64,000 nucleotides of DNA. Source: Desulfacinum hydrothermale DSM 13146 (GTDB taxonomy: Bacteria; Desulfobacterota; Syntrophobacteria; Syntrophobacterales; DSM-9756). Where the stretch lies: the NCBI RefSeq assembly GCF_900176285.1, contig NZ_FWXF01000009.1, positions 1-64,000 of the forward strand, read 5' to 3'. Both the position numbers and the translations under genes were made by a program. Below, one piece after another: positions 55,839-64,000 of the stretch. Position 1 is the first letter of the stretch, and the number at the start of each line of letters is the position of its first letter. A model generated the notes under the pieces. It searched no databases and was not told where the DNA came from. It saw only the letters and a list, made by a program, of their open reading frames with translations.

Positions 55839-57203
55839 ATGGGGACCAGGAAGAAGAGAGTGGTGATCATCGGGGGGGATGCAGCGGGCATGAGCGCCGC
55901 ATCGGTTGCCAAGAGAAAGAATCCGGATCTGGAGGTCATGGTATTTGAAAAAGGACCGCACACCTCCTATTCGGCCTGAGGCATCCCTTACTATGTCGGC
56001 AGGCTTGTCGATAACGAGAACGATTTGGTTGCCAGAACGCCTGAGGAATTTCGCGCGAAACAACAGATTGACGTCCGGACCTTCCATGAAGTCATCGGGA
56101 TCGAAACCAGGGAGCGCCGTGTCCGTGTTGTGGACCGAAAGACCCAAAACGAAGCGTGGGAGGCATACGATGAGCTGCTCATGGCCACGGGTGCCGTGCC
56201 GCTTCGCCCGTCCGTTCCCGGCGCAGACGCCTCCGGCATCTACGGTGTCCACACCCTGGAAAGTGGAATCCGGCTGCGAAAGGTGCTGGATGCACAGCAA
56301 CCCCGCTCGGCGGTGATCGTGGGCGGGGGATACATCGGTTTGGAGATGGCCGAGGCCTTTTTGCTTCGCGGAATGCGGGTTTCTCTGGTGGACAAGGCCC
56401 CGCAGGTGATGGGAACCTTGGACCAGGACATGGCCCGCCACGTGGCACGGGCCCTGACCGATCGCGGCGTCCATCTCTATCTCGACGAGGCATTGGAGGC
56501 GTTCGCGGTCCGGAACGGGCGAGTCCACGCCGTGATCACATCCCAAAGGACATTGGAAACGGATCTGGTTTTGCTGGGCATGGGAGTGGCCCCCAACACG
56601 CAACTGGCCAAGGAAGCCGGTATCCCGTTGGGGGAGCGGGGTGCCGTTCGGGTCGACCGGCGCATGGCCACGGAGGTGGAGGGCGTCTGGGCGGCGGGCG
56701 ACTGCGCCGAATCCTTTCACCGCTTGACGGGCCAACCCTTTTACGTGGCCCTGGGTACGGTGGCCAATCGCCACGGGCGGGTGGCCGGGACCAACATGGC
56801 GGGAGGAGACGCGCGGTTTTCAGGCGTCGTGGGGACCGCTGTCACGCGGATCTGTTCCCTGGAAGTGGCGCGAACGGGCCTGCAGACGCGGGAACTGGAA
56901 GGTTTGGGGCGGCCTTTTGTGTCCCAGACCATCGAAAGCCACACCAGGGCGGCCTACTTCCCCGGTTCCGGAACGATCCACGTGAAGATGCTGGCCGATG
57001 CGGCCACAGGCGTGGTTTTGGGCGCTCAGATCGTGGGCCAGGAAGGAGCCGCGAAGCGGATCGACGTGATGGCCACCGCCATCAGCGCAGAGCTCACGGC
57101 CCGGCAGGTGAGTGAGCTGGATCTTGCCTATGCGCCTCCCTTTTCCCCCCTGTGGGATCCGCTGATCATTGCCGCACGCCTTCTGGCCAAAAAGATCCAA
57201 TAG
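55839..57203 (+). CDS. CoA-disulfide reductase-like flavoprotein with selenocysteine at the active site
   Basis: About 454 residues when the TGA at 55977-55979 is read as selenocysteine (residue 47). FAD domain RVVIIGGDAAGMSAASVAKRK; then TSYSA-U-GIPYYVG, the place of the single redox Cys in CoA-disulfide reductases and NADH oxidases. NAD(P) domain SAVIVGGGYIGLEMAEAFLLRGMRVSLVD; VWAAGDCAESFH and a dimerisation domain (TAVTRICSLEVARTGLQTREL, LDLAYAPPFSPLWDP) complete the fold. The frame is unbroken after the TGA and a SECIS-like hairpin starts 14 nt later. It may reduce CoA-disulfide, persulfides or oxygen. GGAGG lies five bases before ATG 55839. Confidence 0.85.
55994..56013 (+). promoter_or_regulatory. 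SECIS-like hairpin of the CoA-disulfide-reductase-like gene
   Basis: TGTCGGCA pairs with TGTCGATA (eight pairs, two G-T) around the loop GGCT, beginning 14 bases after the TGA. Confidence 0.6.
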
Positions 57204-57235
57204 CGTGGCGGGGTATATCCATGGATGCAGACGGA

Positions 57236-57275
57236 CAAAAAACGCCGGGGCGAAGAAACCTTCGCCCCGGCGTTG
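57236..57275 (-). terminator. Intrinsic terminator of the yqeY-dnaG-rpoD transcript
   Basis: A perfect 15-bp stem (AACGCCGGGGCGAAG and its complement) around a four-base loop; on the minus strand it is followed by TTTTTT. It may also slow transcription from the flavoprotein gene on the plus strand. Confidence 0.9.
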
Positions 57276-57347
57276 CAATAACAATTGGTGTCCCGTCTTT
57301 CAGCCCCTCAAGGAGCAGGGGAGTCGGCCGTCCGCCCCAGGAGCCGC

Positions 57348-59138
<1,791 letters not shown>

Positions 59139-59173
59139 GTGTCGTGCACTCCTTTGCTGACTTTTTCTTACCC

Positions 59174-60979
59174 TTAACCCCTTTTGACGGTGGCGCAAAG
59201 AGCCTGGTACTCTTTGAGCAATTGCCGGCGCATCTGCGCGTCGCCTTCCTGGTCGGCTTTTTGGAGCCGTTGCTGCAGTTCCTGGAAGCGCTTTTTTCGA
59301 TTTTGTTCGCGCAAAACCTGCAACCGCTCCAGAACAAGGATGCGGGCCTGATCGATTTCCAAATCGGCCTGGTCCCGCTCCATGAGGTAGCGGGTCAAAA
59401 GATTCACCGCTTGGGCATCGGAGACGATCCGCAGCAATCCGTCCGGATCCACTGTTCCGTGGTCCGATTCCTGCTGGGCCATGGCGGCCACCAAGGTCCG
59501 CAACGGCGATTCCCGAAAGAGACCCAGGGCTTCTTTCAGGGACACCTCCCGCGCCAATTCCGGATACAGGACCAGTAGGCGGGTGATCGTCTCTTCGGGC
59601 GGCTGGATGTCCGAGACCCCGACCCCACGGGCAGGGGCCGGCGGGATCCCTTTGATGGGCCGCGGCGCCCGGGACCGCGCCGATGCGAACAGTTGCTCCT
59701 GCACCACCGACTGGGGCAGTGCCAGGCGTTCGGCCAGGTGGGAGACGATCTCCTGGCGCACCACCGGCTGGGCCACCTGCCGCACCACCTCCTGGAGGTC
59801 TTTGAGGACGCGGACCTTGTCCTGGGACGTTCCGTTCCACGTGTCCACATGATGGTCCACAGCAAAATGGGCCAGGTCCTGGCGCTTTTCCAGAAGCGCC
59901 AAAAAGGCCTCCAGGCCGTGCCGGGACAGGTAATCGTCCGGGTCCATGGCCTCCGGCAGAACCAGGCAACTGGCCGATACCCCTTCTTGGGCGAAAAGGG
60001 GCAGGGTGCGGAGCATGGCTCGGCGCCCCGCGGCGTCTCCGTCATAGACCAGCACCACCTCGTCGGCCACACGTCCCATGAGCCGAACCTGCTGGACCGT
60101 CAAGGCGGTTCCCAGTGTGGCGACCACCCGGTAAAAGCCATGGAGGTGAAAGGCTAGAAGATCCATGTAGCCTTCCACCAACAAGACCTGGCGCACCTGT
60201 CGGCACGCCTCCCGTGCGGTGGCCCACTGGTAGAGCATCCGTCCCTTGTGATAGACGGGTGTCTCCGGGCTGTTCAAGTACTTGGGCTCGGAGCCGTCCA
60301 GGCTGCGGCCCCCAAAGGCCACCACCTTGCCCTCTCCATTGGTGATGGGAAAGATGAGCCGGTGGCGAAACCTGTCGTACAACGTGCCCTTCTTGGAGGT
60401 GATAAAAAGTCCCGCCTGGACCCCCACCTCTTCGGAAATGCCCCGCCGGCGAAAGTGGGTGAGGAGAGCGTTCCATCCGTCCGGGGCATAGCCCAGGCGT
60501 TGCTGTTCCACCACCTGCGCCGTCAGGCCGCGGGAACGGATATAATCCCGGGCGACCCGACCCTTTTCGCTCTGATGCAACTGGCGGTAATAGAAGGTAC
60601 AGGCCTCCTCCAAGGCCGACAGGATGGCCTGCGTGTCCGAAGAACGGCGACCGGGCCGTTGCTTTTCCAGTTCCGGCAGCGGCACATGGTAGCGTTCCGC
60701 CAGGTACCTGACGGCTTCACCGAAGTCCAGGTCCCAATGGCGCATGGCGAAGGTGATGACATCGCCGCCGGCGCCGCAACCAAAGCAGTAGAAAAGGCCG
60801 TTGCCGGCGTCGACCTGAAAAGAAGGGGTCTTTTCCCGGTGAAACGGGCAAAGCCCCATGTATCTGCTACCGACCCGGCGTAAAGGCACCACCTGGCCGA
60901 TCAGATCGACGGCATCAACAGCCTGCTTGATTCGTGTTGCCACATCGGAGGTGGTCACTGCGCTACGCCGCCCCCTCAT
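59174..60979 (-). CDS. dnaG: DNA primase DnaG
   Basis: 601 residues. The CHC2 zinc ribbon is [33 protein letters not shown]; the TOPRIM core has [18 protein letters not shown] and ELVYDGD-type [15 protein letters not shown]; the carboxy-terminal helicase-binding part follows. It makes RNA primers at the replication fork. ATG 60979 is one start; GTG 60958, with GAGGGGG upstream, would remove seven residues. It precedes rpoD by 35 bases. Confidence 0.97.
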   Translation of the reverse strand: MRGRRSAVTTSDVATRIKQAVDAVDLIGQVVPLRRVGSRYMGLCPFHREKTPSFQVDAGNGLFYCFGCGAGGDVITFAMRHWDLDFGEAVRYLAERYHVPLPELEKQRPGRRSSDTQAILSALEEACTFYYRQLHQSEKGRVARDYIRSRGLTAQVVEQQRLGYAPDGWNALLTHFRRRGISEEVGVQAGLFITSKKGTLYDRFRHRLIFPITNGEGKVVAFGGRSLDGSEPKYLNSPETPVYHKGRMLYQWATAREACRQVRQVLLVEGYMDLLAFHLHGFYRVVATLGTALTVQQVRLMGRVADEVVLVYDGDAAGRRAMLRTLPLFAQEGVSASCLVLPEAMDPDDYLSRHGLEAFLALLEKRQDLAHFAVDHHVDTWNGTSQDKVRVLKDLQEVVRQVAQPVVRQEIVSHLAERLALPQSVVQEQLFASARSRAPRPIKGIPPAPARGVGVSDIQPPEETITRLLVLYPELAREVSLKEALGLFRESPLRTLVAAMAQQESDHGTVDPDGLLRIVSDAQAVNLLTRYLMERDQADLEIDQARILVLERLQVLREQNRKKRFQELQQRLQKADQEGDAQMRRQLLKEYQALCATVKRG

Positions 60980-61125
60980 CGTTTTTTAGGGCGCTGGTTG
61001 CGCCAGAGAACAAACCCAACATGTCTATCAAGCCCCAATGGGAAGGTCAAGGGGAAAAAGGATCGTCCCAGAGCCCATCCGACAATGACCTTTCGGCTTC
61101 TTTTGGGAATTTCTAAAAGGTTTGA

Positions 61126-61202
61126 AATGTCACCGGCCCCGTGGCCCTTTTTGACCTGTCAGACAGCCTTGTGGGGGCGGGTTTGGAACCCGCCCCCACA
61201 AG
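61126..61202 (+). repeat. Dispersed ~77-bp repeat ending in a 35-base palindrome
   Basis: It starts near AATGTCACCGG and ends in CTTGTGGGGGCGGGTT-TGG-AACCCGCCCCCACAAG, a perfect inverted repeat. A diverged copy lies inverted at 11238-11311. It lies between dnaG and yqeY, in the 314-base gap that otherwise shows no gene. Confidence 0.65.
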
Positions 61203-61293
61203 ACCTTCCCAGGCCGGCCGCACCAGCCCGCTTGCCAGTCCCGACTCCCGTCCGCATAAAAAAGGACCAACCGGCGCGTTTGAGGACCGTCTC

Positions 61294-61740
61294 CTAGCCG
61301 CTCAGCTCCTGTCGCACCATCTCATGGACGGTCTTTCCGTCCGCGCGGCCTGCGATCTTGGCCATGAGCGGCTTCATGACCTTGCCCAAGTCCTTGACCG
61401 ATGTGGCGCCCACTTCTTGAATGACTTCCCGGACCAGGGCTTGGAGGGCTTCGGGCGAAAGCTCTTCGGGCATGAATTGTTGCAGGATGCGCACCTCCCG
61501 GCGTTCAGCCTCCGCCAGATCCGTCCGTCCCCCCTTTTCGTATTGGGCGATGGAGTCTTTTCGCTGTTTGATGGCCGTGGCGATGAGCTGCAGGATTTCC
61601 TGTTCTTGGAGTTCCCGCCTCAGTTCCTTTTCCTTGTTCTTGATGGCAGTGAGGAGCATGCGGATGGCATTTCTGGTGTCCGTGTCCTTGCTCTTGATGG
61701 CTTCCTTGAGGGCCGTATTGATCCGTTCCAACAGTTCCAT
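61294..61740 (-). CDS. yqeY: GatB/YqeY domain protein
   Basis: 148 residues: LLERINTALKEAIKSKDTDTRNAIRMLLTAIKNKEKEL, LAEAERREVRILQQFMPEELSPEALQALVREVIQEVGA, KDLGKVMKPLMAKIAGRADGKTVHEMVRQEL. The fold is related to the tail of GatB, and the protein is thought to act in tRNA or translation matters, but its task is not settled. AAGGAGGT lies four to six bases before the ATG. It is upstream of dnaG and rpoD as often seen; rpsU, its usual partner, is not present here. Confidence 0.92.
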   Translation of the reverse strand: MELLERINTALKEAIKSKDTDTRNAIRMLLTAIKNKEKELRRELQEQEILQLIATAIKQRKDSIAQYEKGGRTDLAEAERREVRILQQFMPEELSPEALQALVREVIQEVGATSVKDLGKVMKPLMAKIAGRADGKTVHEMVRQELSG

Positions 61741-61919
61741 GGGTTACCTCCTTCTGCCTTGGATAACCGGCCGCGGCGGGATGTGCGACGCCCCATGGGC
61801 GAGCGGAACACCGGGGGCCGACCCTTTTCGATCCTGGCCGCCGTGATCCGTCCTACGGTGGGGCCCCGCCCCGGCGGGCGCTGGTCTGGTTTGTTCATGG
61901 ATGGAATCGCCCATGCACG

Positions 61920-62654
61920 TTACGGGGCCATATCCTTGATGCGCCGCAGCGCCTCCGCCAAATCCAATGCCCCCGTGTAGAGGGCCCGCCCCACGATGAC
62001 CCCTTCCAATCCCATTGGAACCAGGGGCAGCAGCGCCTCGATATCCTCCCATCCGGACACGCCCCCTGAGGCGATCACCGGTGTGGAAACGGACCGGCAC
62101 AGCTCGGCGGTGGCCTCCAGGTTGACGCCCGATTGCATCCCGTCGCGGTGAATGTCCGTGTAGATGATGGCGGCCAGGGGAAGGGTCTCGAACCCGCGGG
62201 CGAAGTCGACCGCCCGCAGATCGGTGGTTTCCGTCCATCCCTCCACGGCCACCCGGCCGTTGCGCGCGTCGATGCCCAGCGCGACCCGTCCTGGAAACCG
62301 GCGGCAGGTTTCCTCCACCATCTTGGGATTCCGGGTGGCGGCGGTTCCCAGGATGACCCGCCGGACTCCCAGGTCCAAATAGACGGCCGCCGTTTCCACG
62401 CTTCGGATACCTCCGCCCAGTTGCACCGGGATCTTGACCGCCTGGACAATGGCAGCCACCACCTCACGGTTCTTGGGGCTCCTGGCAAAAGCGCCGTCCA
62501 GGTCCACCACGTGAAGCCATGGGGCTCCCTGATCTTGCCACCGAAGCGCCACTTCCACCGGGTCCGTGCCGTAGACGGTGGCCTTGTCCATGCGCCCTTG
62601 CATGAGGCGCACACAGCGTCCCTCTTTCAAATCAATGGCCGGAAAGACAATCAT
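61920..62654 (-). CDS. hisA: HisA, ProFAR isomerase of histidine synthesis
   Basis: 244 residues. MIVFPAIDLKEGRCVRLMQGR, the first half-barrel, has the catalytic Asp (PAIDL); second half has IIYTDIHRDGMQSG (catalytic Asp) and the phosphate loops LGGGIRSVET and ASGGVSGWEDIEAL. It converts ProFAR to PRFAR, step four of histidine synthesis, in the cytoplasm. No other his gene is adjacent in the window. A thioesterase gene lies 15 bases upstream on the same strand. Confidence 0.97.
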   Translation of the reverse strand: MIVFPAIDLKEGRCVRLMQGRMDKATVYGTDPVEVALRWQDQGAPWLHVVDLDGAFARSPKNREVVAAIVQAVKIPVQLGGGIRSVETAAVYLDLGVRRVILGTAATRNPKMVEETCRRFPGRVALGIDARNGRVAVEGWTETTDLRAVDFARGFETLPLAAIIYTDIHRDGMQSGVNLEATAELCRSVSTPVIASGGVSGWEDIEALLPLVPMGLEGVIVGRALYTGALDLAEALRRIKDMAP

Positions 62655-62669
62655 GGAATCGCGTACTCC

Positions 62670-63116
62670 CTATGGCCGTGGCTGTCTCTGTGATGGGCTG
62701 GTTCCTTGTTGCACCTGGTGCTTTTCCAGGAGGGAACGGAGCGGCGCCGGGGGCTTGAGCACCCGTCGTTGGGCGTCCACGCAGACGTGCACCGTATAGC
62801 CTTCGGCGATGGGCCCATCGGGTCCGTTCTTCCTTATGGTGTAGTCGAAGCGGAGCCGGGCCGGCCCGGAAAAACGAAAGCGCGTTTCGATCTCCAAGAG
62901 GTCGTCGTAGAAAGCCGGCTTGAAATACCGGCAGTGGGCTTCGATGACCGGCAGGAAGATCCCGTCCTCCTCCAACCTTCGGTAGCTGGTTCCCAAGGTT
63001 CGGAACCATTCCGCCCGACCCACCTCGAACCAACGCATGTAATTGCCATAGTAGGCCTGGCCCATGGCGTCCGTATCGCCGTATAAAACGCGCAGGGTGG
63101 CTCTTGCATCGGTCAT
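62670..63116 (-). CDS. YbgC-type acyl-CoA thioesterase
   Basis: About 148 residues with the hot-dog fold: RVLYGDTDAMGQAYYGNYMRWFEVGRAEWFR carries the catalytic Asp region, and ARLRFDYTIRKNGPDGPIAEGYTVHVCVDAQRRV closes the fold. It should hydrolyse an acyl-CoA or aryl-CoA. ATG 63116 is preferred because GGGGGA lies before it; an ATG at 63152 would add 12 residues. Co-oriented with hisA 15 bases downstream. Confidence 0.88.
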   Translation of the reverse strand: MTDARATLRVLYGDTDAMGQAYYGNYMRWFEVGRAEWFRTLGTSYRRLEEDGIFLPVIEAHCRYFKPAFYDDLLEIETRFRFSGPARLRFDYTIRKNGPDGPIAEGYTVHVCVDAQRRVLKPPAPLRSLLEKHQVQQGTSPSQRQPRP

Positions 63117-63172
63117 GTCCACATTTCCCCCCAGCAAAACCGGATGCAGCATCTCGATCCTGGGCCTCCTGG

Positions 63173-64000
63173 CTAGATGGAACCCACGAGGCGCTCAAAA
63201 AGCTCCGGCCCACTGGAAAGGTGAAGGCCGGTCTGCGAGGCTGCTTTTTCGTGAAAGTGCACCTTTGCGGCAGGGCCCGCCGACGCTTCCAGACGCCCTC
63301 GAAAGAGCGCAAAAAGCGAAGGATCCCCCACATGGGTCCGCACATGCAAAGGCGTTAGATGATCGGCCGCCACCAACACATGCACGAGCCCCTTGCCCTC
63401 AAGACCCCGAAGAATCGGTCCCACCACCTTGGCATCGAAGTCTTCAATGGCCCGAATCTTCTTTTCCAGGCTGCCTTCGTGGGAGGCCTCGTCGGGAGCC
63501 TCCACGTGGACGAAAACCAGGTCCCCATCTTCCAGGGCGCCCAGGGCCGCCTCCACCTTTCCCTGGTAGTTGGTGTCCAGGTAGCCGGTGGCTCCGGGCA
63601 CCTCCACGGGCTCCAAGCCGGCATAGACGCCCAGTCCCTTCAAGAGGTCCACGGCTGAGATCATGCTCCCGGCGAGGCCGAAGCGCTCCTGCAGGGTGGG
63701 CATGGAGGGGGCTCGGCCCTGTCCCCACGGCCACACGGCGTTGGCCGGGCGTCGACCTTGGGCCACTCTCCTGGCGTTGACCGGATGGGCGGCCAGGATC
63801 GCCGCCGCCCGAGCGACGAACCGTGAAAGCACCTCCACCTGGTCATAGACCCTGGCGTATGGATCCGAAGGCTCTCCCAAGATGTCGTGCGGTGGCGTGG
63901 TCGGCAGAGAGTCGTCCCCGTGGTCCCAGACCAAAAGATGGCGGTAGCTCACGCCCGCATGGAGGGTGAGCGGCAGCCCGTCGCAGGCCTCCTGCAAGGC
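63173..64000 (-). CDS. apgM: ApgM-type cofactor-independent phosphoglycerate mutase, partial
   Basis: The carboxy-terminal ~275 residues, beginning outside the window. HPVNARRVAQGRRPANAVWPWGQGRAPSMPTLQERFGLAGSMISAVDLLKGLG, VFVHVEAPDEASHEGSLEKKIRAIEDFDAKVVGPIL and VAADHLTPLHVRTHVGDP are metal- and substrate-site segments of the alkaline-phosphatase-superfamily enzyme typical of archaea and many anaerobes. It interconverts 3- and 2-phosphoglycerate in glycolysis. It is the upstream neighbour of the thioesterase. Confidence 0.93.
   Translation of the reverse strand, partial: ALQEACDGLPLTLHAGVSYRHLLVWDHGDDSLPTTPPHDILGEPSDPYARVYDQVEVLSRFVARAAAILAAHPVNARRVAQGRRPANAVWPWGQGRAPSMPTLQERFGLAGSMISAVDLLKGLGVYAGLEPVEVPGATGYLDTNYQGKVEAALGALEDGDLVFVHVEAPDEASHEGSLEKKIRAIEDFDAKVVGPILRGLEGKGLVHVLVAADHLTPLHVRTHVGDPSLFALFRGRLEASAGPAAKVHFHEKAASQTGLHLSSGPELFERLVGSI

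Overview
This window looks like a chromosomal segment of an anaerobic, GC-rich Desulfobacterota (deltaproteobacterium), most likely a sulfate-reducing or syntrophic Syntrophobacterales-type organism. The assignment is an inference from gene content: a heterodisulfide-reductase (Hdr)/MvhD electron-transfer operon, selenocysteine-containing redox proteins, a nickel ECF importer, FdhD, a molybdopterin oxidoreductase, a cobalamin-riboswitch/radical-SAM peptide cassette and a 2-hydroxyacyl-CoA-dehydratase-like cluster. No 16S or other decisive marker is present.

Layout. 0-1.4 kb: broken IS1634-type transposase. 1.6-3.1 kb: receiver-pseudokinase-receiver protein. 3.4-7.7 kb: nikKLMQO-type nickel importer behind an attenuator-like terminator. 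7.7-11 kb: cNMP-binding protein, CheW and a chemoreceptor. 11.4-13.6 kb: AsmA-like protein. 13.8-19.3 kb: HdrD-like protein, tandem HdrA, MvhD and a small CxxC protein. The first two are each interrupted by an in-frame TGA that replaces a family cysteine, with a SECIS-like hairpin 15-19 nt downstream, so both are read here as selenoproteins. 19.4-21.4 kb: Hsp20, then debris of an IS1380-type transposase and a REP-associated transposase with its palindromes. 21.6-23.4 kb: cobalamin riboswitch, a 35-residue peptide gene and its radical SAM/SPASM partner. 23.5-26.5 kb: molybdopterin oxidoreductase and two small proteins. 27-32.5 kb: glutamate dehydrogenase, PPDK_N-type protein, secreted protein, methyltransferase. 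32.5-39 kb: amidase, acetyltransferase, selenium/molybdenum-flavoured genes (NifS-like, FdhD, Nudix, NCS2 permease) and a 5'-truncated molybdopterin-binding gene. 39.3-42.4 kb: a pair of MutS-like ATPases. 42.8-50.8 kb: a cluster on the minus strand of radical SAM, NadE-like, dehydratase-like, dehydratase-activase, sigma-54 activator and NifX-like proteins; this is the least explained system in the window. 52-64 kb: housekeeping genes (prs, zinc-ribbon protein, Nif3, tRNA-Met, csp, yqeY-dnaG-rpoD, hisA, thioesterase, apgM) around a third probable selenoprotein, a CoA-disulfide-reductase-like flavoprotein whose catalytic cysteine is encoded by TGA.

How the parts fit. Nickel import, cobalamin sensing, selenium use, FdhD and Hdr-type electron transfer suit an anaerobe that relies on formate/hydrogen metabolism and flavin-based electron bifurcation, although no hydrogenase or formate dehydrogenase lies in the window. 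The selenocysteine machinery (selA, selB, selC, selD) is also not in the window, so the selenoprotein calls depend on its presence elsewhere. Positions, motifs and hairpins were read by eye; no alignment, fold or database search was run.
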